In this document: positions 7,443-15,039 of the stretch, piece by piece
Position numbering within the stretch: position 1 is the first letter of the stretch
Layout: every line of letters starts with the position of its first letter
Assembly: GCA_030523805.1 (NCBI GenBank)
Contig: JAUNHS010000037.1
Span: forward strand, 1 to 15,092
Direction of reading: 5' to 3'
Origin: Acinetobacter sp.
GTDB lineage: Bacteria; Pseudomonadota; Gammaproteobacteria; Pseudomonadales; Moraxellaceae
Length of the DNA: 15,092 nt
Notes under the pieces: model-generated
Database searches by the model: none
What the model was told of the DNA's origin: nothing
Seen by the model: the letters and a program-made list of their open reading frames with translations, nothing else
Translations under genes and position numbers: made by a program

Positions 7443-7461
7443 CTTTTATTTAAAATAAAAG
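7443..7461. promoter_or_regulatory. Perfect 9-bp AT-rich dyad upstream of nadE
   Basis: CTTTTATTT (7443-7451) and AAATAAAAG (7453-7461) form a perfect inverted repeat around one base, about 20 bp upstream of the TATAAT at 7481. A one-base centre cannot form an RNA hairpin without opening pairs, so a protein-binding dyad is more plausible than a terminator. Chance occurrence in AT-rich DNA is a real alternative. Confidence 0.3.
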
Positions 7462-7480
7462 AAAGTTTTTTATCAATTTT

Positions 7481-7500
7481 TATAATGAATGTGCTAATAT
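7481..7500 (+). promoter_or_regulatory. Candidate -10 elements for nadE
   Basis: TATAAT at 7481-7486 matches the consensus exactly, and TGCTAATAT at 7492-7500 fits an extended -10. Neither has a recognisable -35 at 16-18 bp. Either start would leave a long 5' leader of about 140-160 nt before the nadE ATG at 7649. Confidence 0.3.
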
Positions 7501-7648
7501 CTAACAATCATAGTATCAAGTGATGATCGTAGCGTAGCAATGAAAATCTGATGGCGATGCCCACCGAGAATGATTAAGATAAAACGTGGCTTTACTTAAA
7601 GATATACATTGTTATGGCATAAATGAAACGAAATATAGGAAACATAGT

Positions 7649-9268
7649 ATGAAAAATTTTAAAATTGCCCTTGCTCAATTTTCACCACTCACAGGAAATA
7701 TTGAAGCAAATACGCAAAAAATGATTGAACTAGCCAATGAAGCGAAACAACAGCAAACGGATATTATTGTCTATCCTGAATTGTCTATGGTTGGCTATGC
7801 TGCGGAAGATTTATTGCTCCGTCCGTCATTAAGACAGTACACTCAGCGTGCATTTGAACAATTAAGCGAAGTGAAAGATATTGTCATGGTATTTGGCTTT
7901 GTTTCACAAAATGAACAAGGGCAACGCTACAATGCTGCTGCAGTCATGAAAGATGGGCAAATTTTAGGTGTTTATCATAAGCAAAATTTACCAAATTACG
8001 GTATTTTTGATGAGCGTCGCTATTTTGAGTCAGGTCAGCAGCACTTAGTTTTTGACTATAAAGGTCATCGTTTTGGTGTGTTGATTTGTGAAGATATTTG
8101 GTCATTAACCACAGTGAAGCAATTGGCACAGCTCAATGTACAAACTTTATTGGTACTCAACGCTTCGCCTTATGAAGTAGGTAAACCACAGCATCGTGTA
8201 CAAACTTTATCAGAATTGGCACGTCAGATGAATTTAAATATTGTCTATGTCAATCATGTAGGTGGGCAAGATGATTTTGTATTTGATGGTTCAAGTTTTG
8301 TGAGCGATCACGAAGGTAAAGTGGTTTTACAAGCACCAAGTTTCCAGCAGGGTGTGCATTATTGCCAATATGCTGATGAACAAAAAACATACCAACCTGC
8401 TGAAATTACGCCACATCTAGATGCTTTGGCAGAAATTTATCAATCTTTGGTGATGGCAACACGAGATTATGTGCAACGCTCAGGTTTTAATGGTGTCGTG
8501 CTTGGTTTGTCGGGTGGGATTGATTCGGCTTTAACTTTGGCGATTGCTGTAGATGCGTTAGGGGCAGATAAAGTACAAGCTGTGATGATGCCTTATACTT
8601 ATACGGCACAAATCAGCGTGGAAGATGCTTCAGAGCAAGCTCGTCGTTTGGGTGTAACATTCGGTATTGCAGAAATCCATCAAGTCGTGAATAGCTTTAT
8701 GCAAACGTTATACCCATTCTTTGGGGATAGTGCGGCAGATGCTACTGAAGAGAATTTACAAGCACGCGCTCGTGGTACAATTCTCATGGGCTTGTCAAAT
8801 AAATTTGGCAATTTAGTGCTTTCTACAGGCAATAAATCTGAAATTGCTGTTGGCTATTGCACCTTATATGGTGATATGGTCGGTGGTTTTGCGGTATTGA
8901 AAGATGTGTATAAGAGCATTGTCTTTGAATTGGCAAAATACCGTAATAGCTTGGAAGAAACGCCAATTATTCCTGAACGTGTGATTAGTCGTCCACCATC
9001 AGCAGAGTTACGCCCAGATCAAAAAGACCAAGATTCATTGCCAGCATACGATGTTTTAGACGGCATTTTGTATGCTTATATTGAAGAAGAATTAACCATT
9101 GATGAAATCGTGCAAAAAGGTTTTGATGTAGAAACTGTACAGCGTGTGATTCAGATGGTGGATCGCAATGAATATAAACGTCGCCAAGGTGTGATTGGCC
9201 CACGCATTAGTTCTCGTTCGTTTGGACGTGATCGTCGTATGCCGATTGTACAGCATTGGAAACATTAA
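7649..9268 (+). CDS. nadE: Glutamine-dependent NAD+ synthetase
   Basis: Makes NAD+ from deamido-NAD+ with ATP, using ammonia released from glutamine, the last step of NAD biosynthesis. The 539 residues contain two domains. The first is an N-terminal nitrilase-type amidase (1 to about 250) with the Glu-Lys-Cys triad at Glu44 (YPELSMVGY), Lys111 (YHKQNLPN) and Cys147 (LICEDIW). The second is an ATP-pyrophosphatase synthetase domain with GLSGGIDSA at 286-294 and STGNKSEIAVGY at 392-403. It is therefore the long, glutamine-using form rather than the ammonia-dependent short form. The frame is open further upstream to a GTG at 7586, but AGGA at 7637-7640 sits 8 nt before the ATG at 7649 and the amidase domain begins there. 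It is transcribed alone and ends at the terminator at 9287-9322. Confidence 0.98.
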   Translation: MKNFKIALAQFSPLTGNIEANTQKMIELANEAKQQQTDIIVYPELSMVGYAAEDLLLRPSLRQYTQRAFEQLSEVKDIVMVFGFVSQNEQGQRYNAAAVMKDGQILGVYHKQNLPNYGIFDERRYFESGQQHLVFDYKGHRFGVLICEDIWSLTTVKQLAQLNVQTLLVLNASPYEVGKPQHRVQTLSELARQMNLNIVYVNHVGGQDDFVFDGSSFVSDHEGKVVLQAPSFQQGVHYCQYADEQKTYQPAEITPHLDALAEIYQSLVMATRDYVQRSGFNGVVLGLSGGIDSALTLAIAVDALGADKVQAVMMPYTYTAQISVEDASEQARRLGVTFGIAEIHQVVNSFMQTLYPFFGDSAADATEENLQARARGTILMGLSNKFGNLVLSTGNKSEIAVGYCTLYGDMVGGFAVLKDVYKSIVFELAKYRNSLEETPIIPERVISRPPSAELRPDQKDQDSLPAYDVLDGILYAYIEEELTIDEIVQKGFDVETVQRVIQMVDRNEYKRRQGVIGPRISSRSFGRDRRMPIVQHWKH

Positions 9269-9286
9269 TGATTTCATGGCGTGAAT

Positions 9287-9322
9287 AAAAAAAAAAGGAA
9301 AGTCTTTAGGCTTTCCTTTTTT
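9287..9322. terminator. Bidirectional intrinsic terminator between nadE and the yhiN homologue
   Basis: AAAAAAGGAAAG (9291-9302) and CTTTCCTTTTTT (9311-9322) form a perfect 12-bp stem with an 8-nt loop. The outer A/T runs serve as the U-tract on either strand, with extra A residues at 9287-9290 lengthening it for the leftward transcript. It lies 18 nt after the nadE stop and 21 nt from the stop of the convergent gene, so it probably ends both transcripts. Confidence 0.93.
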
Positions 9323-9343
9323 GTGTGGTCAATGTTTTGCTAG

Positions 9344-10543
9344 CTATACATATTGCCCTGCCACATAGCCAGACGACCACGCCCATTGAAAATTATAACC
9401 ACCTAACCAACCTGTAACGTCAAGCACTTCGCCAATCAAATACAAGCCCTGCACTTTTTTACTTTGCATGGTTTTAGATGAGACTTCATTCGTATCCACG
9501 CCACCGAGTGTAACTTCAGCCGTGCGATAACCTTCGGTATCCGATGGTTTTAAGGCATAATGTTGCAACTGTTGTGCTAAATTTTGTAAAAATTGATCGC
9601 TAATTTCTGCAATCGGTGTGTCGGCATGGTTGTGCCATAAACGTGCTTGAAATTCCAACACTAAATTTTTCGGTAAATGCTCATTTAAAATACTGCGTAA
9701 CAGCATTTTAGGGTGTTGTTGCTTAGCGTATTTAAAATGTTCTACCAAATCCAAAGTCGGCAAAAAATTCACATAAAATGCTTCGCCCTGCTGCCAATAA
9801 TTTGATAATTGCAAAATACTCGGCCCACTCAAGCCACGATGGGTAAACAACAAGGCTTCAGTAAAACTGGCTCGTTCATTTTCTACAATCACATCAACCG
9901 CATTGCCACTCAAGCGAGTGCTGATTTCCTTGACATAATCGCTAAAACAAAATGGCACAAGCCCTGCCCGAGTAGGATAAACATGATGCCCAAATTGCTC
10001 CGCCAACTGATAACCAAAACCCGATCCGCCCAAACTAGGAATAGACAAGCCACCTGTTGCAATCACTAAAGATTGTGCTTGAAAATTACCCAACGATGTA
10101 GTTAGGTAAAATTGCTCATCAACTTTTTGTACGTCTAAGACTTGGCATGATGTTTCAATATTGACATTCGCCTGTTGGCACTGTGCAAGTAAGGCATTTA
10201 AAATTTCTTTAGAGCCGTTTAGGGTAAATAATTGTCCGTGCTTGCGTTCTTCATAGGCGATATTGGCATCGCACACCCATTGAATAAAATCCCATTGCGT
10301 ATATTGCGACAGAGCAGAAATAACAAAATGTGGATTGTGGCTAATATAATGCTCATTTTCCACATTCATATTAGTAAAATTGCACTTACCACCACCAGAC
10401 ATCAAAATCTTTTTACCGACTTTATTGGCTTTTTCCAGTACCAATACCGAGCGTCCACGTTGCCCTGCCTGTATGGCACACATCAAGCCCGATGCTCCAG
10501 CACCTAAAATAATGACATCGTAAAAATGGGAAGTTGCATTCAT
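9344..10543 (-). CDS. yhiN: YhiN/HI0933-family FAD-dependent flavoprotein
   Basis: A 399-residue flavoprotein closely resembling E. coli YhiN along its full length. The FAD-binding Rossmann fold begins with DVIILGAGASGL (9-20) and ends its first unit at Glu37. KILMSGGGKCNFTN (45-58) is the family hallmark. The C-terminal segment includes GYRTAEVTLGGVDTNEVSS and GLYLIGEVLDVTGWLGGYNF, also diagnostic. The family is often annotated as NAD(P)/FAD-dependent oxidoreductase, sometimes BaiN-like, but its physiological reaction in Proteobacteria is not settled. The ATG at 10543 starts right before the Rossmann fold and has only a weak GAG-type ribosome site. It lies 70 nt downstream of the PLP-enzyme gene on the same strand with no terminator between, so the two are probably co-transcribed. 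Confidence 0.95.
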   Translation of the reverse strand: MNATSHFYDVIILGAGASGLMCAIQAGQRGRSVLVLEKANKVGKKILMSGGGKCNFTNMNVENEHYISHNPHFVISALSQYTQWDFIQWVCDANIAYEERKHGQLFTLNGSKEILNALLAQCQQANVNIETSCQVLDVQKVDEQFYLTTSLGNFQAQSLVIATGGLSIPSLGGSGFGYQLAEQFGHHVYPTRAGLVPFCFSDYVKEISTRLSGNAVDVIVENERASFTEALLFTHRGLSGPSILQLSNYWQQGEAFYVNFLPTLDLVEHFKYAKQQHPKMLLRSILNEHLPKNLVLEFQARLWHNHADTPIAEISDQFLQNLAQQLQHYALKPSDTEGYRTAEVTLGGVDTNEVSSKTMQSKKVQGLYLIGEVLDVTGWLGGYNFQWAWSSGYVAGQYV

Positions 10544-10613
10544 GAATTTTACTCGTTAAATTTTGCTGTTATTGTACGGAATGTTGTATCAAGGTGCAAA
10601 TGTAGCCAAGGTT

Positions 10614-11525
10614 TTAAGTGGAATGAATAACTGCTTGATATTGCTGTAAAAAGCTGTGTTTCGCCTGTAAACCACCACTATGAATGGCTAAAATTTTATG
10701 CGAATCTGGAAAATAGCCTTGCTCAATCAAATCAAAAATGCCGTACATCATTTTTGCAGTATAAATCGGATCTAAAGGAATGCTATAATGCTGTTCAAAA
10801 TATTGCATAAACTCAAAGGTTTGTGGCGATAATTTTGCATAAACACCATCACAATAATCATCAATCACACGCCAATGCGTTTTCGTTGTCCACTGGCGAA
10901 TATCTTGCGTTAAAAAATCGCCACGCAAAGCGGAAAAGCCTAAAACGTGTTGTGGAGCTTGCGTGCGTTCAATCAAACCTGCCATTGTGCCACCCGTTCC
11001 CACCGCACAGCAAATCGTATCGTAATATTGGCAATCATCGTCGCTTAAAATTTCAGCACAACCTTGCACGGCTAAAGTATTCGTTCCCCCTTCAGGAATG
11101 ATGTAATAGTGGGGAAATTGTTGTTGTAATTGAGCTAAATACGTTGCATCATGGCGTTGGCGATAGTCTTGACGGCTAACAAAATGCAATGTCATGCCGT
11201 GCTGTTGAGCGTCCTTTAAGGTGCTGTTGAATGGTTTTTGTGCTAACTCTTCGCCACGAATAATGCCAACACAAGGCATATTTTCCATACGACAGGCATG
11301 AGCCAAAGCCGCAATATGATTGGAATACGCTCCGCCAAAACTTAGAATACCTTGATAACCCTGCTGTTGTGCGTGCAAAATATTGTATTTGAGTTTGAAA
11401 TATTTATTGCCAGAAATATAGGGGTGAATTAAATCTAGGCGTTTAATGTCTAGTTGAATGTTGTGCTTGAGCGGAATGGATTGCGTCAGTAGCGTAGGAT
11501 TGTGGTGAAATGAGAGCATTATCAT
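10614..11525 (-). CDS. PLP-dependent D-cysteine desulfhydrase / ACC deaminase-family enzyme
   Basis: A fold-type II PLP enzyme of 303 residues. The probable Schiff-base Lys41 lies in ISGNKYFKLKYN (38-48). SFGGAYSNH (62-70) contacts the cofactor, GTGGT (176-180) cups its phosphate, and LDPIYTAK (251-258) and HSGG (282-285) are typical of the ACC deaminase/D-cysteine desulfhydrase group. It is shorter than E. coli DcyD (about 328 residues). D-cysteine desulfhydration (to pyruvate, H2S and ammonia) is one possibility. ACC deamination or another D-amino-acid reaction cannot be excluded, so I give no symbol. Two ATGs, at 11525 and 11519, are in frame, with no strong Shine-Dalgarno to choose between them. 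Its likely promoter lies back to back with that of rpsL, and the yhiN homologue follows. Confidence 0.88.
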   Translation of the reverse strand: MIMLSFHHNPTLLTQSIPLKHNIQLDIKRLDLIHPYISGNKYFKLKYNILHAQQQGYQGILSFGGAYSNHIAALAHACRMENMPCVGIIRGEELAQKPFNSTLKDAQQHGMTLHFVSRQDYRQRHDATYLAQLQQQFPHYYIIPEGGTNTLAVQGCAEILSDDDCQYYDTICCAVGTGGTMAGLIERTQAPQHVLGFSALRGDFLTQDIRQWTTKTHWRVIDDYCDGVYAKLSPQTFEFMQYFEQHYSIPLDPIYTAKMMYGIFDLIEQGYFPDSHKILAIHSGGLQAKHSFLQQYQAVIHST

Positions 11526-11557
11526 GTGTAAAAAGAATGATTTATTACACGCATTTT

Positions 11558-11586
11558 AGCATAAAACCGTGTTTATGATAAATCAA
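11558..11586 (-). promoter_or_regulatory. Candidate promoter for the PLP-enzyme gene
   Basis: On the minus strand TTGATT (11581-11586) and TATGCT (11558-11563) are separated by 17 bp, each with four of six consensus matches. A small hairpin, CATAAA (11560-11565) with TTTATG (11572-11577), overlaps it. The predicted start near 11551 gives a leader of about 25 nt. The site is divergent from, and only 14 bp away from, the rpsL promoter. Confidence 0.4.
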
Positions 11587-11599
11587 TAAACTGGAAAAC

Positions 11600-11628
11600 T
11601 TGCACTTGTTTAAAATACAAGTTAAAAT
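11600..11628 (+). promoter_or_regulatory. str operon (rpsL) promoter
   Basis: TTGCAC (11600-11605) and TAAAAT (11623-11628) are separated by exactly 17 bp, each with five or four of six consensus matches. This is the best sigma-70-type promoter in the window and sits 60 bp before rpsL. The spacer contains the inverted repeat ACTTGT (11604-11609) with ACAAGT (11617-11622), which might be an operator. The predicted start is near 11635. Confidence 0.7.
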
Positions 11629-11632
11629 AGAG

Positions 11633-11662
11633 TACCCAAAAAATGTATGTATTTTTTGGGTA
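11633..11662 (+). other. Perfect 12-bp stem-loop at the start of the rpsL mRNA
   Basis: TACCCAAAAAAT (11633-11644) and ATTTTTTGGGTA (11651-11662) pair perfectly around a 6-nt loop. The promoter above predicts transcription starting at about 11635, so the hairpin would form the extreme 5' end of the mRNA. No T-run follows, so it is not a terminator for rightward transcripts. A 5'-terminal stem is known to slow RNA decay in other mRNAs; that role here is inferred. Confidence 0.65.
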
Positions 11663-11687
11663 GATAGTAAACTAACGGGAGTGCCAA

Positions 11688-12062
11688 ATGGCAACAACAA
11701 ATCAGTTGATCCGTAAGGGTCGTACAACTTTGGTTGAAAAATCCAAAGTTCCAGCGTTGAAGGCTTGTCCACAACGCCGTGGTGTATGTACTCGTGTATA
11801 TACTACTACACCTAAAAAACCGAACTCTGCAATGCGTAAAGTATGCCGTGTACGCTTAACTTCAGGTTTTGAAGTATCAAGCTATATCGGTGGTGAAGGT
11901 CATAACTTGCAAGAGCACAGTGTTGTATTAATCCGTGGTGGTCGTGTGAAAGACTTACCAGGTGTGCGTTACCATACTGTTCGTGGTTCTTTGGACTGTG
12001 CAGGTGTTAAAGATCGTAACCAAGCACGTTCTAAATATGGTGCTAAACGTCCTAAGAAATAA
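11688..12062 (+). CDS. rpsL: 30S ribosomal protein S12
   Basis: A 124-residue protein of the 30S decoding centre. It is full length and highly conserved: [13 protein letters not shown] carries Lys43, and [13 protein letters not shown] carries Lys88, Asp89 and Pro91. Lys43 and Lys88 are the usual streptomycin-sensitive residues, so no known rpsL resistance substitution is visible. Asp89 is the residue beta-methylthiolated by RimO in E. coli. GGGAG at 11677-11681 lies 6 nt before the ATG, a strong ribosome-binding site. It is the first gene of the str operon; rpsG follows after 165 nt. Codon use favours CGT for Arg and GGT for Gly, as expected for a highly expressed gene. Confidence 0.99.
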   Translation: MATTNQLIRKGRTTLVEKSKVPALKACPQRRGVCTRVYTTTPKKPNSAMRKVCRVRLTSGFEVSSYIGGEGHNLQEHSVVLIRGGRVKDLPGVRYHTVRGSLDCAGVKDRNQARSKYGAKRPKK

Positions 12063-12089
12063 TCTGAAGACTTTAACATCAGTTGCTAT

Positions 12090-12205
12090 CGCTTGACAGA
12101 TTTCAAAAATCACAAATATTGAATTCTTATAAAACTCAAGCGACGTAGTAAGGCCAGCGATATGATAGATGACACTTATCATCTGCTGGATTATCCTGAA
12201 GTGTC
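12090..12205 (+). promoter_or_regulatory. Structured rpsL-rpsG intercistronic region, probable S7 autoregulatory site
   Basis: Three helices can be drawn. Helix I pairs CGCTTGA (12090-12096) with TCAAGCG (12136-12142), with an inner TTCAA/TTGAA pair (12102-12106 with 12119-12123). Helix II pairs CCAGC (12154-12158) with GCTGG (12185-12189), plus ATGATA (12162-12167) with TATCAT (12177-12182). Helix III pairs GACACTT (12171-12177) with AAGTGTC (12199-12205). Helix III begins inside helix II's loop and is incompatible with it, which suggests a switch near the rpsG start. In E. coli, S7 represses the str operon by binding this same spacer; transfer of that role here is inferred. Confidence 0.55.
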
Positions 12206-12227
12206 AATAAAATTAAGGTAAATTATT

Positions 12228-12698
12228 ATGCCAAGACGTCGCGTCGTAGCTGCCCGTGAGATCCTTCCAGATCCTAAGTTCGGTAGCCAAACTATTGCCA
12301 AATTCATGAACCATGTTATGCAAGATGGCAAAAAATCAATTGCTGAAAGTATTGTTTACGGTGCATTAGACCGTGTACAAGAAAAAAATAAAGTAGACCC
12401 AGTAGAATTTTTTGAAGCAACACTTGAAAAAGTTCGTCCTATGGTTGAAGTAAAAGCACGCCGTGTTGGTGGTGCTACTTATCAAGTTCCTATGGAAGTA
12501 CGCCCATCCCGTCGTACTGCTTTAGCGATGCGTTGGTTGGTAGATGCTGCTGCTAAGCGTTCAGAAAAAACAATGGCTTTACGTCTTGCTGGTGAGTTGC
12601 TTGATGCAGCTGAAGGTAAAGGTGCAGCTGTTAAGAAACGTGATGACGTGCATCGTATGGCTGAAGCCAACAAAGCATTCTCACATTACCGTTTCTAA
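12228..12698 (+). CDS. rpsG: 30S ribosomal protein S7
   Basis: A 156-residue primary assembly protein that binds the 3' major domain of 16S rRNA and lines the E site. It starts [20 protein letters not shown] and ends AFSHYRF, the usual short bacterial form without the C-terminal tail seen in E. coli K-12. The RNA-contacting basic stretch [20 protein letters not shown] (76-95) is intact. AAGG at 12215-12218 lies 9 nt before the ATG. In E. coli it is the translational repressor of the str operon, and the structured spacer before it fits that role. fusA follows after 100 nt. Confidence 0.99.
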   Translation: MPRRRVVAAREILPDPKFGSQTIAKFMNHVMQDGKKSIAESIVYGALDRVQEKNKVDPVEFFEATLEKVRPMVEVKARRVGGATYQVPMEVRPSRRTALAMRWLVDAAAKRSEKTMALRLAGELLDAAEGKGAAVKKRDDVHRMAEANKAFSHYRF

Positions 12699-12720
12699 TA
12701 CAGAAATAAATCAGTGTAAA

Positions 12721-12757
12721 ACCCATGTCGGTTTAGGAATGATAGATTGGCATGGGT
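12721..12757 (+). other. Stem-loop in the rpsG-fusA spacer with a duplicated fusA ribosome-binding context
   Basis: ACCCATG (12721-12727) and CATGGGT (12751-12757) pair perfectly over a 23-nt loop. The loop contains TTTAGGAATG (12732-12741), which recurs exactly at 12785-12794 as the ribosome-binding context of fusA. A U-rich stretch follows at about 12765-12776. The structure could be an attenuator, a decoy ribosome site or an RNase processing site. Confidence 0.5.
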
Positions 12758-12798
12758 GGTTTAGATTTTATTTTTGTAGCTTAATTTAGGAATGTAAA

Positions 12799-14937
12799 AT
12801 GGCTCGTCAAACCCCAATTTCTCGTTACCGTAATATCGGTATCTCTGCACACATTGATGCAGGTAAAACTACAACTTCAGAACGTATCCTGTACTACACA
12901 GGTGTATCTCACAAAATCGGTGAAGTACACGACGGTGCAGCGACAATGGACTGGATGGAACAAGAGCAAGAACGTGGTATTACAATTACGTCTGCTGCAA
13001 CAACTTGTTTCTGGTCAGGTATGGGTAACCAATTCCCACAACACCGTATCAACGTAATTGATACTCCAGGACACGTGGACTTCACAATTGAAGTAGAACG
13101 TTCTATGCGTGTACTTGACGGTGCATGTATGGTTTACTGTGCTGTAGGTGGTGTACAACCGCAGTCTGAAACTGTATGGCGTCAAGCAAACAAATATAAA
13201 GTACCACGTTTGGCATTCGTGAATAAGATGGACCGTACAGGTGCAAACTTCTTCCGTGTTGTTGAACAAATGAAAACACGTTTAGGTGCAAACCCTGTAC
13301 CAATCGTTGTACCAGTAGGTGCTGAAGATACATTCACTGGTGTGGTTGATTTGATTGAAATGAAATCAATCATTTGGGATGAAGCATCTCAAGGTATGAA
13401 GTTTGAATATGGCGACATTCCTGCTGATTTAGTTGATACAGCACAAGAATGGCGTACAAACATGGTTGAAGCTGCTGCTGAAGCATCTGAAGAGTTAATG
13501 GATAAATACTTAGGCGAAGGCGATTTGTCTAAAGAAGATATTATTGCTGGTCTTCGTGCTCGTACATTAGCATCTGAAATCCAACCAATGCTTTGTGGTT
13601 CTGCATTTAAGAACAAAGGTGTTCAACGTATGTTGGATGCTGTGATTGAATTCTTACCAGCTCCAACTGACGTAGAAGCAATCAAAGGTATCTTAGACGA
13701 TAAAGATGAAACAGAAGCAACTCGTGAAGCATCTGATGATGCTCCATTCTCAGCGTTAGCATTCAAAATCATGAACGATAAGTTCGTAGGTAACTTAACA
13801 TTCGTTCGTGTTTACTCAGGTGTGTTAAAGCAAGGTGATGCTGTTTACAACCCAGTAAAAGCAAAACGTGAGCGTATCGGTCGTATCGTACAAATGCACG
13901 CAAATGAGCGTGAAGATATTGAAGAAATCCGTGCAGGCGACATCGCAGCGTGCGTAGGCTTAAAAGACGTAACGACTGGTGATACATTATGTGATGAGAA
14001 AAACATCATTACATTAGAGCGTATGGAATTCCCTGAGCCAGTAATTCAGTTGGCGGTAGAACCAAAAACTAAAGCTGACCAAGAGAAAATGTCTATTGCT
14101 TTAGGTCGTTTGGCGAAAGAAGACCCTTCATTCCGTGTTCACACTGATGAAGAATCTGGTCAAACAATCATCGCAGGTATGGGTGAACTTCACTTAGACA
14201 TCATTGTAGACCGTATGAAGCGTGAATTTAACGTTGAAGCGAACATCGGTAAACCAATGGTTGCATACCGTGAAACAATCCGTAAAACGGTTGAGCAAGA
14301 AGGTAAATTCGTACGTCAAACGGGTGGTAAAGGTAAATTCGGTCACGTATATATCCGTTTAGAACCAATTGATGTAGATGAAACTGGTAAAGAATACGAA
14401 TTCGCAGAAGAAGTTGTAGGTGGTGTAGTACCTAAAGAATTCTTCGGTGCGGTAGATAAAGGTATTCAAGAGCGTATGAAGAATGGTGTATTAGCGGGTT
14501 ATCCTGTTGTGGGTATCAAAGCAACACTATTTGATGGTTCTTACCACGATGTCGATTCTGACGAATTATCATTTAAAATGGCAGGTTCTTATGCCTTCCG
14601 TGATGGTTTCATGAAAGCTGATCCAGTTTTACTTGAGCCAATCATGAAAGTTGAAGTAGAAACTCCAGAAGATTACATGGGCGATATTATGGGCGACTTA
14701 AACCGTCGTCGTGGTATGGTTCAAGGTATGGACGACTTACCTGGCGGAACGAAAGCAATTCGTGCTGAAGTACCGTTAGCAGAGATGTTTGGTTACGCAA
14801 CTCAAATGCGTTCTATGTCGCAAGGTCGTGCAACTTACTCAATGGAATTCTCTAAATATGCTGAAACACCACGTAACGTGGCGGAAGGCATCATTGCGAA
14901 ATTCCAAGCTGGCGGTAAGAAAGGTGATGATGAGTAA
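12799..14937 (+). CDS. fusA: Elongation factor G
   Basis: A 712-residue translational GTPase that drives mRNA-tRNA translocation and, with RRF, ribosome recycling. G1 AHIDAGKTT is at 17-25, the switch II DTPGH motif at 88-92, and NKMD at 142-145. Domain II starts near 290-310, and domains III-V follow without interruption to the Lys/Gly/Asp/Glu-rich end. The length matches Acinetobacter EF-G as I recall it. AGGA at 12788-12791 lies 7 nt before the ATG. It is the third gene of the str operon, with tuf after 102 nt. Codon use is strongly biased (CGT, GGT, GAA, GTA), as in highly expressed genes. It is the target of fusidic acid in susceptible species. Confidence 0.99.
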   Translation: MARQTPISRYRNIGISAHIDAGKTTTSERILYYTGVSHKIGEVHDGAATMDWMEQEQERGITITSAATTCFWSGMGNQFPQHRINVIDTPGHVDFTIEVERSMRVLDGACMVYCAVGGVQPQSETVWRQANKYKVPRLAFVNKMDRTGANFFRVVEQMKTRLGANPVPIVVPVGAEDTFTGVVDLIEMKSIIWDEASQGMKFEYGDIPADLVDTAQEWRTNMVEAAAEASEELMDKYLGEGDLSKEDIIAGLRARTLASEIQPMLCGSAFKNKGVQRMLDAVIEFLPAPTDVEAIKGILDDKDETEATREASDDAPFSALAFKIMNDKFVGNLTFVRVYSGVLKQGDAVYNPVKAKRERIGRIVQMHANEREDIEEIRAGDIAACVGLKDVTTGDTLCDEKNIITLERMEFPEPVIQLAVEPKTKADQEKMSIALGRLAKEDPSFRVHTDEESGQTIIAGMGELHLDIIVDRMKREFNVEANIGKPMVAYRETIRKTVEQEGKFVRQTGGKGKFGHVYIRLEPIDVDETGKEYEFAEEVVGGVVPKEFFGAVDKGIQERMKNGVLAGYPVVGIKATLFDGSYHDVDSDELSFKMAGSYAFRDGFMKADPVLLEPIMKVEVETPEDYMGDIMGDLNRRRGMVQGMDDLPGGTKAIRAEVPLAEMFGYATQMRSMSQGRATYSMEFSKYAETPRNVAEGIIAKFQAGGKKGDDE

Positions 14938-14962
14938 TTTTTACTCAGCGTCCTAACTCAAA

Positions 14963-15021
14963 ATTAACATTCTGTTAATAAACACAACTTGCTTATGAGT
15001 GAAACCATTTACTCATAAGCA
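14963..15021 (+). other. Two successive perfect hairpins in the fusA-tuf spacer
   Basis: Hairpin 1 is ATTAACA (14963-14969) with TGTTAAT (14973-14979) around a 3-nt loop. Hairpin 2 is TGCTTATGAGT (14990-15000) with ACTCATAAGCA (15011-15021), a perfect 11-bp stem with a 10-nt loop. Hairpin 2 is followed by CTTTT, then the tuf ribosome-binding site. The short T-run could allow partial termination, but tuf is normally expressed more than fusA. A processing or 3'-stabilising role is at least as likely. Confidence 0.5.
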
Positions 15022-15039
15022 CTTTTAAAGGAAACGAAA

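Larger units (their letters stand above)
7243..7648. other. Divergent intergenic region with probable nadE leader
   Basis: This 406-bp gap separates the leftward C13 peptidase gene from nadE. For the leftward gene, a perfect TATAAT lies on the minus strand at 7316-7321 without a clear -35. For nadE, TATAAT at 7481-7486 and an extended -10 (TGCTAATAT, 7492-7500) are candidates, also without good -35 boxes. An AT-only dyad lies at 7443-7461. The stretch from about 7505 to 7600 is less AT-rich and has short complementary segments, such as ATCAT/ATGAT and CCAC/GTGG. It would form a leader of roughly 140 nt before nadE. I do not recognise a known riboswitch and see no convincing small gene. Confidence 0.5.

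Noticed and set aside
7586..7648. N-terminal extension of nadE from a GTG at 7586
   Set aside because: It lacks a ribosome site and family similarity, whereas the ATG at 7649 has a well-placed AGGA and begins the amidase domain.
12093..12121. TTGACA at 12093-12098 as an internal promoter for rpsG
   Set aside because: The -35 is perfect, but no acceptable -10 lies 16-18 bp downstream, and the hexamer is part of the 7-bp stem at 12090-12142.
12482..13987. Minus-strand frames under rpsG and fusA
   Set aside because: They are antisense to universally conserved translation genes and are expected by chance in biased codon usage.
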